From NCBI RefSeq assembly GCF_040436365.1, contig NZ_AP026369.1, forward strand, positions 496,001-560,000: DNA of 64,000 bases, read 5' to 3'. This document shows, piece by piece, positions 15,029-23,783 of this stretch. Every line of letters begins with the position of its first letter. Positions within the stretch are counted from its first letter, which is position 1. The stretch comes from Hydrogenimonas sp. SS33 (GTDB lineage: Bacteria; Campylobacterota; Campylobacteria; Campylobacterales; Hydrogenimonadaceae). The notes under the pieces are model-generated. The model searched no databases. It had not been told where the DNA came from and saw only the letters and a list, made by a program, of their open reading frames with translations. Both the position numbers and the translations under genes were made by a program.

Positions 15029-16638
15029 CAGGCCGACACCGCCTCCCCGATCGCTTCGGCGTAGGCTTCATAGTTGCCTTTGAAGTCGACGATCTCCCCG
15101 CCCGGTTTGATTTCGACGATACGGTTGGCGAAGGCATCGATCAGTTCCCGGTCGTGGGTGACGCAGATGACGTTGCCCTTGAAGTTGTAGAGCGCTTCGC
15201 CCAGAGCGATGATCGCCTCCAGGTCCAGGTGGTTGGTGGGTTCGTCGAGCACCAGGAAATTCCCCTGCTCCAGCATCATTTTGCTCAGCATCATCCGGTG
15301 TTTCTCGCCCCCGCTGATCTTCTCGATGCTCTTCTCCTGCTCCTCGCCGCTAAAAAGCATCCTGCCGAGACAGTTGCGGATTTCGGAGATATCGGCTTCC
15401 CTGTCATGGTTTCTGAGCCACTCGTAGAGGGTTTCGCTGCCCTGAATCCGGTCGGTCGTATCCTGGGGAAAATAGCTCGGCTCCACCGTCGCCCCCCATC
15501 GTATCTCCCCGCTGTCGGGTTTGAGGCCGTCATCCATGATCATCTTCAGCAGCGTCGTCTTGCCCACACCGTTGGGGCCGATGAGCGCCACCTTGTCGCC
15601 GGGGTCGATCTTGAGGTTGAGCCCGTCGAAAACCACATGCTCACCGAAGGCTTTGGAGAGATTTTCGATCTCCAGCGCCTCCTTGCCGATTTCGCGCCGT
15701 ATTTTGAAAACGATGGAGGGGTCGCGGCGGCTGGAGGTTTGCAGGGCGGAGAGGTCGAGCTTTTCGAGCTGCTTTCGGCGGCTGGTGGCCTGCTTGGCCT
15801 TGGAGGCGTTGGCGCTGAAGCGTTCGATGAACTTTTCGAGCTGCTCTTTCTCCTTCAGTTTTCTCGCCCGTTCCATCTCCCGCTGTTTCTGCAGCAGGTT
15901 GGAGGCGATGTACCAGTCGTCGTAGTTGCCGGTAAATTCGCGGATCGTCTTGAAATCGAGGTCGAGAATGTGGGTGACGACACTGTTGAGGAAGTGGCGG
16001 TCGTGGGAGATGACGATCATCGTCCCCTCGTGGCGCTTGAGCTGCTCTTCCAGCCAGGCGATGGCGTGGATGTCCAGGTTGTTGGTGGGCTCGTCCAAAA
16101 AGAGGATGTCGGGCTTGGGAAAGAGGACCTGCGCCAGCAGGACTTTGAATTTGTCGGCGCTTGGCAGCGTGCTCATCAGGTCGTTGTGCTGATCTTCGGG
16201 AAAACCCAGCTCGCTGAGGATTTTGGCGATGCGCACGTCGTACTCGTACATCGGGTCCTCTTCGACACAGATCATCTCCAGCTCGCCGAGGCGTTCGTTG
16301 ACCTTGCCGTCGTCGAAATTGCCCTCCATATAGAGCTTCTCTTTCTCTTTGATGGCGTCATAGAGCCGCTTGTTGCCATAAAGCACCGCATCGGCGATGG
16401 TGAAATCCTCGAAAGCATACTGGTTCTGCCCCAGCACCCCGACTTTGGCGCCGCTTTGGATGACGATCTCGCCGCCGGTGGGCTCCTCCTCACCGGCGAC
16501 GATCTTCAAAAAGGTACTCTTGCCGGCCCCGTTGGCGCCGATGAGGCCGTAGCGCTTGCCGGCATCGAGTTTGAGGTTGACGTTTTCAAAGAGAACGCGC
16601 CCTCCGAAACGTTTGGTCAGATCGATGGTCTGCAGCAT
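15028..16638 (-). CDS. ABC-F family ATPase (YbiT-like)
   Basis: A 536-residue soluble protein with two ATP-binding domains and no membrane segment. Domain 1: Walker A GANGAGKS, Walker B ILFLDEPTNNLD. The linker (about 240-320) is charged and includes RFSANASKAKQATSRRKQLEKL. Domain 2: Walker A GPNGVGKT, signature ISGGEKHR and FLVLDEPTNHLD. The domain-1 signature is degenerate (LPSADKFK), as in YbiT. ABC-F proteins act on the ribosome E-site. It overlaps the arsenate reductase-like and SUI1 genes by one base each (TGATG). Confidence 0.9.
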   Translation of the reverse strand: MLQTIDLTKRFGGRVLFENVNLKLDAGKRYGLIGANGAGKSTFLKIVAGEEEPTGGEIVIQSGAKVGVLGQNQYAFEDFTIADAVLYGNKRLYDAIKEKEKLYMEGNFDDGKVNERLGELEMICVEEDPMYEYDVRIAKILSELGFPEDQHNDLMSTLPSADKFKVLLAQVLFPKPDILFLDEPTNNLDIHAIAWLEEQLKRHEGTMIVISHDRHFLNSVVTHILDLDFKTIREFTGNYDDWYIASNLLQKQREMERARKLKEKEQLEKFIERFSANASKAKQATSRRKQLEKLDLSALQTSSRRDPSIVFKIRREIGKEALEIENLSKAFGEHVVFDGLNLKIDPGDKVALIGPNGVGKTTLLKMIMDDGLKPDSGEIRWGATVEPSYFPQDTTDRIQGSETLYEWLRNHDREADISEIRNCLGRMLFSGEEQEKSIEKISGGEKHRMMLSKMMLEQGNFLVLDEPTNHLDLEAIIALGEALYNFKGNVICVTHDRELIDAFANRIVEIKPGGEIVDFKGNYEAYAEAIGEAVSA

Positions 16639-16997
16639 CAGGCGCCTTTCACCAGTTCGAGCACCTTTTGCGGCGGGCGCCCCAGAACCGCTTTGCCATC
16701 CTTGATGACGATGGGCCGCTCGATCAGCCTGGGATGCTCCGCCATCGCTTCGATCAACTTCTCATCGTCGTCCACATCCTTAAGGCCCAGCTCTTTGTAG
16801 ATATTCTCTTTGGTCCGCATGATATCACGGGGCTTGGCGCCCAGCATCTTAAGCACCTCTTCAATCTGCTCCTTCGTCGGATGCTCATCGAGGTATTTGT
16901 AGACTTTGGGTTCGATGCCCTCCTCTTCCAGCAGTTTCAGCGCCTCCCGCGATTTGGAGCACCGCGGGTTGTGCCAGATGATGATGTCGTTTGCCAT
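16638..16997 (-). CDS. arsC: Arsenate reductase (ArsC, glutaredoxin-coupled thioredoxin-fold type)
   Basis: A 119-residue protein of the ArsC/Spx family. The active-site cysteine is in HNPRCSKS (Cys13), and the arginine pair region reads RLIERPIVIKDGKAVLGRP, as in reductases using glutathione or glutaredoxin. Start ATG 16997 follows AAGGATCGAG. No ars operon genes (arsR, arsB) are nearby and it is coupled to abc-F and sui1, so a general role as a YffB/ArsC-like reductase is also possible. Confidence 0.85.
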   Translation of the reverse strand: MANDIIIWHNPRCSKSREALKLLEEEGIEPKVYKYLDEHPTKEQIEEVLKMLGAKPRDIMRTKENIYKELGLKDVDDDEKLIEAMAEHPRLIERPIVIKDGKAVLGRPPQKVLELVKGA

Positions 16998-17025
16998 TTC
17001 TCGATCCTTTTGGTAGAGTTTTTGC

Positions 17026-17346
17026 ATGGATACTTTGCTCGAACAAGATGTTGCCCCCGCCGTCGACCTTCTGCCGACGCTGCCGTTTCGATGCCGGGCC
17101 ATGACTGCCGTTTTGCACGCCATTCTGGTCGGCGTGCCGTTTCTCTTCGGACTTTGGCTGGGGTCGGAAACGGGATGGCTCTACGGCTTTTTCGGATGGC
17201 TGGCAAGCGTCTTTGCCGGAATGATCATCGTCAGCAAACTCAAGCTTCACTATGTCCCTCTGCAGCAGCACGAACTGCCCCACGCCACCCATACCATTCT
17301 CAAATGGGCCGTTTATAAACGGTTCTGCCAACCGGAAAGAACCTGA
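17026..17346 (+). CDS. Small membrane protein of unknown function
   Basis: 106 residues with two predicted membrane helices (about 27-47 and 51-72; LHAILVGVPFLFGLWLG and GFFGWLASVFAGMIIV) and a C-terminal cytoplasmic tail. The start is uncertain: ATG 17026 has only a weak GGTAG upstream, and ATG 17101 would remove the first 25 mostly polar residues. It is divergent from arsC with only 28 bp between starts, so promoters must overlap or lie inside coding sequence. No family recognised. Confidence 0.5.
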   Translation: MDTLLEQDVAPAVDLLPTLPFRCRAMTAVLHAILVGVPFLFGLWLGSETGWLYGFFGWLASVFAGMIIVSKLKLHYVPLQQHELPHATHTILKWAVYKRFCQPERT

Positions 17347-17357
17347 CCCCTCCCTCT

Positions 17358-17385
17358 GTTCACCGTTTACTGTTCACTCTCCACC
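17358..17385. repeat. Four-unit GTTCACT-type heptad array
   Basis: Four 7-bp units (GTTCACC, GTTTACT, GTTCACT, CTCCACC) fill the junction between the convergent membrane-protein gene and dapD, directly before the hairpin at 17386. The period and copy number match the TCATTGG arrays although the word differs. Confidence 0.6.
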
Positions 17386-17408
17386 GATTTTCGCAAAACG
17401 CGAAAATC
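17386..17408. terminator. Hairpin at the 3' end of dapD
   Basis: A perfect 9-bp inverted repeat (GATTTTCGC and GCGAAAATC) with loop AAAAC. It overlaps the dapD stop codon and lies between convergent genes. No long T tract follows on either strand, so termination strength is uncertain. Confidence 0.45.
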
Positions 17409-18615
17409 AGTGCAGCTCTTCGTTCAGTTTCACTTCACGCCGGCTGCGCATGGCGATCATGCGGCCGGTCGTACTCTCTTGGCGGAAATGGATGCCGTTT
17501 TTGCCGGCCAGTTCCACCCCTTTGAAGATATTTTCCTCTTCGACCGCCACATCCCAGTCGGGATTGACCTCTTTGATCTTTTCTAGCTCCGCTTTGGCGA
17601 TGACGAATTTGGTCCCTTCCAGTACCGCGATGCCCGCATCGACGATGCAGCCGTCACCCAAGGGAATGCCGGTGACGCTGTTGGCGCCCAGAAGGACGTT
17701 TTCACCGATGGTGACAGGGTTGCCGTTGGTACCGCTGAGCACGCCGAGGATGGAGGCGCCGCCGCCCACGTCGCTGCCGGGCCCGACGATGGCGGAGCTG
17801 GAGATACGCCCCTCCACCATCACCGCGCCGGTGGTTCCGGCATTGAAGTTGATGTAGCTCGCCCCCGGCATGACCGTCGTGCCCGGATGGAGCTGCGCCC
17901 CCATGCGCACCTTCGCACTGTCGAGAATGCGGGTATTGTCCGCTGGAATGATATGCTGCAGGTATCGGGGGAATTTGTCGACGCTCTCGATTTCGGGATA
18001 GGCGCCGTTGAGTTTGAGGTCGATCTCGTTGTCGCGCAGCCAGTCGAGTTCGAAAGGCTCGTTGCCGAACCACGCACAGTTGTGCAGAATGCCGAAGGCG
18101 CCGGTCAGATTGACGCTACGAAGGGCCGCTTTGCCCAGAGAGAGGGCATAAAGCTTTAGATAGACCGCCTCCACACTCTGGGGTGCCGCATCTTCGAAAA
18201 GAAAGACCACTTTGTAGATGTCGTCGAGCATCTCCGCCTCGGCGATACCCGCCAGGGTCGTGACCACCTGCACGTTTTTGTGGGCATCCCCGCAGGCTTC
18301 GGGAATGAACGGGGCGAAGGCGTTGACCGCGTTGACGACGAAGGCGTCGCTCACCTCGAAAACCTGTTCGGCGGCGTTGAAGTCGACCACCTCTCCGCTC
18401 TCCTGCAGTGCGGCGATGAAGACGGCTGCGGAACCGTAGTTTTCGTTCCAGTTGATCAACGGATAGACCGCCTGCAGGATCTTCTCACGGTTTTTCTGCC
18501 CACGGTCGACCCGGCAGATGCCGAACGCCACGGGCTTGCGGTATCCGGCCTGGGACTCCACATTCTCTACAAATGATTTAAACGCCTCTTTGCTCTGAAT
18601 CTCTTGGATGGCCAT
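17407..18615 (-). CDS. dapD: 2,3,4,5-tetrahydropyridine-2,6-dicarboxylate N-succinyltransferase
   Basis: A 402-residue enzyme of the long DapD type found in Campylobacterota. The N-terminal half is the family-specific domain. The C-terminal half has a left-handed beta-helix of hexapeptide repeats (about residues 235-335; ARMGAQLHPG-like turns, then GPGSDVGGGASILGVLSGTNGNPVTIGENVLLGANSVTG). It transfers succinyl from succinyl-CoA in the lysine/diaminopimelate pathway for peptidoglycan and lysine. Single gene with its own upstream region; no dap neighbours in the window. Confidence 0.93.
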   Translation of the reverse strand: MAIQEIQSKEAFKSFVENVESQAGYRKPVAFGICRVDRGQKNREKILQAVYPLINWNENYGSAAVFIAALQESGEVVDFNAAEQVFEVSDAFVVNAVNAFAPFIPEACGDAHKNVQVVTTLAGIAEAEMLDDIYKVVFLFEDAAPQSVEAVYLKLYALSLGKAALRSVNLTGAFGILHNCAWFGNEPFELDWLRDNEIDLKLNGAYPEIESVDKFPRYLQHIIPADNTRILDSAKVRMGAQLHPGTTVMPGASYINFNAGTTGAVMVEGRISSSAIVGPGSDVGGGASILGVLSGTNGNPVTIGENVLLGANSVTGIPLGDGCIVDAGIAVLEGTKFVIAKAELEKIKEVNPDWDVAVEEENIFKGVELAGKNGIHFRQESTTGRMIAMRSRREVKLNEELH

Positions 18616-18686
18616 ATTCTCTCCTCACTGTTTCAATAAATTTTTATAAATTGACGCGATTGTACTCGAAAATATCTGACAATGTA

Positions 18687-18715
18687 TTGAAAATTTCAGA
18701 CTATTGGAGTAAAAT
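18687..18715 (+). promoter_or_regulatory. Promoter of the tRNA-Thr gene
   Basis: TTGAAA (18687-18692) and TAAAAT (18710-18715) are separated by exactly 17 bp and lie 26 bp before the tRNA 5' end, in the A+T-rich gap between dapD and the tRNA. Confidence 0.65.
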
Positions 18716-18741
18716 ACGCCCGCCGAAACGATCGCTTCCAT

Positions 18742-18818
18742 GCTGATGTAGCTCAGCCGGCTAGAGCACTTGATTCGTAATCAAGAGGTCGCGGGTTCGA
18801 GTCCCGCCATCAGCTCCA
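18742..18818 (+). tRNA. tRNA-Thr (anticodon CGT)
   Basis: A 77-nt cloverleaf. The acceptor arm GCTGATG pairs with CATCAGC. The D arm contains AGCTCAGCCGGCTAGAGC, and the anticodon stem CTTGA/TCAAG encloses the loop TTCGTAA, with anticodon CGT reading ACG. The T arm is GCGGGTTCGAGTCCCGC, the discriminator is T, and CCA is encoded (18816-18818). Its 3' 25 nt are duplicated 178 bp downstream. Confidence 0.95.
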
Positions 18819-18932
18819 CTTTCTTTACACATCAAATTTTTTCTTCCAAAAAATCAACCCTTGCCATTTGCCACCCGCTTCGCCCGACGTTCATGGCTTC
18901 GCTTCGCTCCGACCATGCCGTCGTGCGGGGCT

Positions 18933-18960
18933 AAAAACGCCAAGCAGTCGGCGTTTTTTT
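18933..18960 (+). terminator. Rho-independent terminator of tRNA-Thr
   Basis: The stem AAAAACGCC (18933-18941) pairs with GGCGTTTTT (18950-18958), with an 8-nt loop and a run of seven T. It is the first good terminator after the tRNA. Confidence 0.8.
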
Positions 18961-19097
18961 GACGCCCCTCCGGTTCGAGTCCCGCCATCAGCTCCACTTT
19001 CTTTACACATCAAATTTTTTCTTCCAAAAAATCAACCCTTGCCATTTGCCACCCGCTTCGCCTGACGTTCATGGCTTCGCTTCGCTCCGACCATGCT

Positions 19098-19122
19098 AAA
19101 AACGCCAGGCAGTCGGCGTTTT
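19098..19122. terminator. Second copy of the terminator hairpin
   Basis: AAAAACGCC pairs with GGCGTTTT around an 8-nt loop in the second repeat unit. It lies 15 bp from the stop of the minus-strand acyltransferase gene, so it may now terminate that transcript. Confidence 0.6.
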
Positions 19123-19136
19123 CTCTGCGCCCCTGT

Positions 19137-19700
19137 TTATCGACAGAAAATCGGGTGTTTTTCCCTCAATTCATTGTAGTCCATAATGAGCAGATTTCTC
19201 TCTTTTCCGAAATATTCGATTCCGCCTGCCACTTTTTTAAAAGGCAGACGGGTCATCATGATAATCCGATAGAATGCATCTTCTACGGCGAAAAAGACAA
19301 AATCGATTTTCTTGCGTTTCAAATAGATGCAACCTCTTTTCAAGAGAAGTTTGACGAGACTGATCATGTTGCGAAGGCCCCTGTGATTCTTGGCGATTGC
19401 GATTCGGGAAAATTCGGCAAGACGATCGGCATCGTAGGTTTCCAACAATGATTCCAGGTGCATATGGTTGAGTCCCGGAAATCCGAGTGGATTGTTCAGA
19501 ACAAGGCGAAATGTTCCGACAATATCGTTCTTGTCATCCAGGATCATAAAATGTTCGGCGAATGGGTCGTATTCATCCTTCTCTTCACCGTCAGGATAAT
19601 TCTTTGGATCAAGCATATGGATCTCTTCACAGAAAATCCGGTATCGGAAACGGTAAATTTCATGCATCTTTTCCGGATCGGTAACACGAACGATTTTCAA
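19137..19700 (-). CDS. GNAT-fold acyltransferase (FeeM / autoinducer-synthase-like)
   Basis: A 187-residue cytoplasmic protein. The N-terminus resembles N-acyl amino acid synthases and LuxI-type enzymes: RFRYRIFCEE near residue 18, then the acidic DEYDPFAEHFMILDD and VGTFRLV strand. Later FSRIAIAKNHRGL matches the acyl-carrier-binding helix region of GNAT proteins. Such enzymes transfer acyl groups from acyl-ACP to amino acids or amines. No LuxR-type regulator or exosortase gene is nearby, so the product is unknown. The stop lies at the edge of the tRNA trailer duplication. Confidence 0.7.
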   Translation of the reverse strand: MKIVRVTDPEKMHEIYRFRYRIFCEEIHMLDPKNYPDGEEKDEYDPFAEHFMILDDKNDIVGTFRLVLNNPLGFPGLNHMHLESLLETYDADRLAEFSRIAIAKNHRGLRNMISLVKLLLKRGCIYLKRKKIDFVFFAVEDAFYRIIMMTRLPFKKVAGGIEYFGKERNLLIMDYNELREKHPIFCR

Positions 19701-19751
19701 GTCTGAAACTCTTTGAATGGAATGATAAAATTATTCCTGAAACAGGATAAC

Positions 19752-19771
19752 AACTGACTGAGCCGTCAGTT
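19752..19771. other. Inverted repeat in the 259-bp divergent intergenic region
   Basis: AACTGAC (19752-19758) and GTCAGTT (19765-19771) form a perfect 7-bp inverted repeat with a 6-bp centre, upstream of the acyltransferase gene and about 190 bp before the divergent diguanylate cyclase. It could be an operator or a hairpin. The remaining A+T-rich region (19772-19959) holds a TACAAT box at 19923-19928 but no gene. Confidence 0.35.
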
Positions 19772-19959
19772 AAAAATAATATTTTTCCAAATAATTCTGT
19801 TTATTGTTCGAAATCATGTGACAACCGATTTGAAAAGGTATGACTATTGGAAAAAGAAGTGTCACCAATATAATATTTGCGATAACATACTAATTGCAGT
19901 ACTTGGCCGACTCCTAAAGATATACAATAATTTCAATCTACATAAATGAAGGTTTCTGA

Positions 19960-21519
19960 TTGAAAACATTTTCCATGATTTTTCGAAAGCGGAGGTGGCT
20001 CTGGTGGGTCACTTTACTTCTTTTCCTGCTGCTGACTCTCCTGTTGGGTACCCTTCGCCGGATGGTTTATCAGGACAAAGTCTCCACAATTGTCCACACA
20101 GAAACCGAAGCAGCTACACAGCAGATAGACCTGGTCAAAAACCATCTGTGGGAGTTGGCGGAAACTTTTCACAAATTCAAAATCGACATACCGCAGATCA
20201 CCGACATCATGGCCGGGGCCCTTCATGCGAAAACGATGCAAAAGCGGCAAGCGCTGCGGAAAGAACTTTTTAAACTACTCGATCCGTCCTATAAATACAT
20301 GAAGCAGTTCGGCCTGCGTCAGCTCCACTTCCATCTGCCCGGCCCCGTCAGTTTTTTGCGCTTCCACCGTCCTTCGAAATATGGAGATTCCCTCGCCGGG
20401 GTCCGTGAAGACCTGGATTGGGTCAACCGAAACAAAAAACCGATCGCCGCTTTCGCCGAAGGGCGCATCTTCAACGGATTCAGGAATGTCTATCCTATTT
20501 TCAAAAACGGTGAATTCCTGGGTACCGTGGAGATCTCCTACTCCTTCGCCGCACTGGAAGAGGAGCTTCGCAAAGCGGATACCGACGCTTCCTACACCTT
20601 TCTCGTCAAACGGGACGTGATGAACCGAAAAGTTTTCAAGGATGAAAAGCACAACTACGAGCCGAGCAATTTCAAAGGCTTCTACTTCGACAAGTCGACA
20701 CTTAGAAAAGATATGCCACTCTCACTCGCTACGATCTACGCCATCAACAGAGCCATCAGCCCGGAGGCTGCATCCATCATGCAAGCCGGTGCATTGAAGT
20801 CCATCCTCTTCCACGCCTCCAACATCCGGGGCAACAGGCATATTCTCGTCACCTTCGTTCCCGTCAAAAACATCAGGAAAGAGACGGTCGCCTACATCGT
20901 TAAATATGATTTCCTTCCGATCATCGACGAAATGAGGTCCAACCTGAAACTCTCCTACTTCTTCGTCACCATCATCGCCCTGTTGTTGACCATTCTCATC
21001 ATGCTGGGGGTCGTGAAGTACATTATGGTCAAAGAGTCTTCGACCCACGACCCTCTGACCGGGCTTTTCAACAGAGCCGTGGTCAACGCCTTTTTCAACA
21101 AATATATCCAGGAGAGCCACCGCTACGGCGTTCCATTCAGCGCCATCTTCTGCGACATCGACCACTTTAAGAGGATCAACGACACCTACGGCCACGATGT
21201 GGGCGACCTCATTCTCCAGGCGCTGGCGAAAATGTTGCAACAAAATTTAAGGGAGAGCGACGTACTGGCACGGTGGGGCGGCGAGGAGTTCATCATTCTT
21301 CTGCCGGATACCAAGCTAGACCAGGCGGTCACGGTGGCGGAAAAGCTTCGCGAAGCCATCGATGCGGCCTCCTTCCCCGAAGTAGGGAAAAAGATCACCT
21401 GCAGTTTCGGCGTCGCCCAGTTGCAGGAGGGTGAAAATGCCCAGGCCTTCTTCAAGCGGGTCGACGACTACCTCTACAAAGCGAAAAAGAGCGGCCGTAA
21501 CCGTGTCGTCAGTGCCTAA
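19960..21519 (+). CDS. Membrane diguanylate cyclase with periplasmic sensor domain
   Basis: A 519-residue protein. Membrane helix at about 14-34, a periplasmic double-CACHE-like region (about 35-325, including GRIFNGFRNVYPIFKNGEFLGTVEISYS), a second helix at about 326-350 and a C-terminal GGDEF domain. The active-site motif is GGEEF (440-444) and the inhibitory I-site RESD lies five residues upstream, so it should make c-di-GMP with product inhibition. Start TTG 19960 follows GAAGG; ATG 19975 is an alternative. The ligand of the sensor domain is unknown. Confidence 0.9.
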   Translation: MKTFSMIFRKRRWLWWVTLLLFLLLTLLLGTLRRMVYQDKVSTIVHTETEAATQQIDLVKNHLWELAETFHKFKIDIPQITDIMAGALHAKTMQKRQALRKELFKLLDPSYKYMKQFGLRQLHFHLPGPVSFLRFHRPSKYGDSLAGVREDLDWVNRNKKPIAAFAEGRIFNGFRNVYPIFKNGEFLGTVEISYSFAALEEELRKADTDASYTFLVKRDVMNRKVFKDEKHNYEPSNFKGFYFDKSTLRKDMPLSLATIYAINRAISPEAASIMQAGALKSILFHASNIRGNRHILVTFVPVKNIRKETVAYIVKYDFLPIIDEMRSNLKLSYFFVTIIALLLTILIMLGVVKYIMVKESSTHDPLTGLFNRAVVNAFFNKYIQESHRYGVPFSAIFCDIDHFKRINDTYGHDVGDLILQALAKMLQQNLRESDVLARWGGEEFIILLPDTKLDQAVTVAEKLREAIDAASFPEVGKKITCSFGVAQLQEGENAQAFFKRVDDYLYKAKKSGRNRVVSA

Positions 21520-23783
21520 ACTTCCGCCTTCGCCAGTAGCCCCAGCACCGTCGTCCGCTTCGTCGTGTCGATACGGCGACAGGCGCTTTTGAAGGCGGCG
21601 GCTTCTCCGACGACGATGCACATCTTCTTCGCCCTCGTCACGGCTGTGTAGAGCAGTTTGGTATTGTGCATGATGTAGTGGCTGAAGGTCATGGGAATGA
21701 TGACGGTGTCGTACTCCATCCCCTGGGTCTTGTGGATCGTCAGGGCGTAGGCGAGGGTCAGATATTCACCCAGGTGCTCGTAACCGTAACGGACCACCAC
21801 CCCCTCGGTGGGATAGTAGACGAAACACTCCTCCTCTTCCGGGTCCATTTTGAAGATGAGGCCGATCATCCCGTTGTAGATGCGCTGAGTGACGGCCTCT
21901 TCCCCCTCCTTGAAACCTTCGGGCGTGTAGGCGGGCATGTTTTCGTTTTTGATGTGGACCACTTTGTCGTAGAGGCCGTAGGTGAAGGGGCCCTTTTTAA
22001 CACCGTGTTTGGGGGAGGGGTTGAAGAGTTTCTGCAGCTCGATATTGAGGTTTTCCACCCCCAGCAGGCCGCTTCGCATCGGGGTGATGACCTGGATTTT
22101 GGTGAGGTAGTCGCCGATTCTCTTTTCTTTCAGCAGCTCTCTCGCTTCCACGATCGTCGGGACCGCCTCCTCCTTGATGCTTTCGAGGATCGTCCGGTTG
22201 TGCTCCTCCCGCAGCTTCCGCCGCTCCTCTTCGTTCATCGTCGCTTTTTTGGCGTAGAAGTCGGGGATGGAGCGGTCGACGAAGCGAAAGTCGATGTAAC
22301 GGTCCGAGAGTTCCGGTACCCGGGCCTGGCGGATGCTGTCAGCGATGAGGGTGATGGCCTGCTCGTCGCTCTGGCGGTAGATGCGGGTCAGCTTGACGAC
22401 GGGAAGCAGTTCATATTGGACAATATCAGCCAGGATATTGCCGGCTCCGATGGGGGGAAGCTGCCCGTCGTCCCCGACAATGATGAATACGGCATCCTCC
22501 CTGAGCATGGAGACGAGCTGGAAGAAGATCTGGGAGTTGACCATGGAGGCTTCGTCCAGCAGCACCACATCGTAGGGAAGCTCCTCCTTCTCCTTGTGGG
22601 TCACCAGAAGGCTCTGGATGGTGGCGCTCTGAAATCCCGTCGTGTCGTGAATACGCTGGGCGGCGATGCCGCTGAGCGCCGTGGTCATGATGGCCTCTTC
22701 GCCGTAGCGCCTCTTCAAAAGCTCCAGCATCGTCTTTGCGACGGTACTCTTTCCCGTACCGGCGTAGCCCACCAGCGCCATGGCGGTGGCCCCAGCGCCC
22801 AGAGTCTGCACGGCGGCCTTCTGCTCCTCCCCCAGGGAAATGCCCATCTGCTTCTGCATATCAGCGATAAAGGCGTCCATATCCTCCGCCGGGGGCGGCA
22901 TCCGCTTTTCCTTTCGTGCCTTGAAAAAGCGGTAAAGACCCTCTTCCGCCCGGTAGTAGAAACGGTGGGCGAACCAGCTCTCACCCCCCTCCTCCAGCCG
23001 GACGAGCGTCTCCTTTTCGACCATCTGATCGATGACGCCGCCGACGAGCGCCTCTTCCCCCTCCATCTCCAGCAGGTCGTGCAGCGCCGCCATCAGCCGC
23101 TTGCGACTCACGGCACTGCTACCTTGCTGCTCGGCGATCTCCTTCATCACATACCCGACGGCCGCTTCGATGCGAAAGGGGGAACGGGGGTCGATGCCCA
23201 TGGAGCGGGCCATCTCGTCGGCGCGCTTGAAACCGACCCCTTTGACCTGGGTGATGATGTAGGGATTGGCTTTGATCGCCTCGATGAGATTCTCTTTGCC
23301 GATGAAGGTCTGGTAGATTTCGCTGACGATACTCTGGCCGATTTTGTAGGGGGCCAGGAACATCGCCAGCTGGCGGATCTCCTTGTAGCGCTGCCAGCTT
23401 TCGGTAATCTGCGCCAGCTTCTTCTCTTTGATCCCTTTAAACGCCAGCAGCTTCTGCGGCTCCTCGTCGAGGATGCGCAGCAGTTCTTCCTCCCCGTAGT
23501 GGGCGATGAGCCGCTTCACCAGCTTCTGCCCCACCCCTTTGACCACCTTGGTCAGGTAGAAGTAGAGTTCGCTACCCTTGATCTCCAGCGACTCGAAAAC
23601 GAATTGCGGCCCAAAGCGCGGATGCTCCTGCCACTCCCCCTCCAGTTCCACCTCCTGTTTCTCCAGCGCGTCGATATCGGTGATGAGGCAGCTGCCGGAG
23701 ACTTTGGCGCCGTTGTCCAGCACGGCGATGAGAAAGCCCTCCTTCTGAAAGAGGATTTTGTCGATGCGTCCCGTCAGCTTCAA
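21516..23783 (-). CDS. recD2: RecD2-like ATP-dependent DNA helicase
   Basis: A 755-residue superfamily 1B helicase of the stand-alone RecD2 type. An N-terminal OB-like domain (about 1-75) is followed by helix-hairpin-helix motifs (VVKGVGQKLVKRL and VKGVGFKRADEMA), Walker A GYAGTGKST (near 337), Walker B VVLLDEASMVN, and a C-terminal motif with TIHKTQGMEYDTVIIP. It acts as a 5'-3' helicase in repair or recombination without RecBC. Start chosen at TTG 23783, overlapping the stop of the upstream gene by 4 bp. The frame is open to 24284 but that part is a shadow of the upstream gene. Confidence 0.9.
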   Translation of the reverse strand: MKLTGRIDKILFQKEGFLIAVLDNGAKVSGSCLITDIDALEKQEVELEGEWQEHPRFGPQFVFESLEIKGSELYFYLTKVVKGVGQKLVKRLIAHYGEEELLRILDEEPQKLLAFKGIKEKKLAQITESWQRYKEIRQLAMFLAPYKIGQSIVSEIYQTFIGKENLIEAIKANPYIITQVKGVGFKRADEMARSMGIDPRSPFRIEAAVGYVMKEIAEQQGSSAVSRKRLMAALHDLLEMEGEEALVGGVIDQMVEKETLVRLEEGGESWFAHRFYYRAEEGLYRFFKARKEKRMPPPAEDMDAFIADMQKQMGISLGEEQKAAVQTLGAGATAMALVGYAGTGKSTVAKTMLELLKRRYGEEAIMTTALSGIAAQRIHDTTGFQSATIQSLLVTHKEKEELPYDVVLLDEASMVNSQIFFQLVSMLREDAVFIIVGDDGQLPPIGAGNILADIVQYELLPVVKLTRIYRQSDEQAITLIADSIRQARVPELSDRYIDFRFVDRSIPDFYAKKATMNEEERRKLREEHNRTILESIKEEAVPTIVEARELLKEKRIGDYLTKIQVITPMRSGLLGVENLNIELQKLFNPSPKHGVKKGPFTYGLYDKVVHIKNENMPAYTPEGFKEGEEAVTQRIYNGMIGLIFKMDPEEEECFVYYPTEGVVVRYGYEHLGEYLTLAYALTIHKTQGMEYDTVIIPMTFSHYIMHNTKLLYTAVTRAKKMCIVVGEAAAFKSACRRIDTTKRTTVLGLLAKAEV

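Larger units (their letters stand above)
18794..19135 (+). repeat. Tandem duplication of the tRNA-Thr 3' end plus trailer
   Basis: The segment beginning at GGTTCGAGTCCCGCCATCAG (18794, T arm to CCA) and running through a terminator hairpin is repeated from 18972. The units are about 178 and 164 bp and nearly identical. Copy 2 lacks about 13 bp before the terminator and has a few substitutions. Each copy also contains an internal inverted repeat around a CTTCGCTTCGCTCC loop (CATGG/CCATG). The second copy has only the tRNA 3' third, so it is not a functional tRNA. It may be an attachment-site-like remnant or a simple tandem duplication. No other gene is visible in this stretch. Confidence 0.85.

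Noticed and set aside
18972-18996. A second tRNA-Thr
   Set aside because: Only the T arm and acceptor 3' strand are present; the D and anticodon arms are missing.
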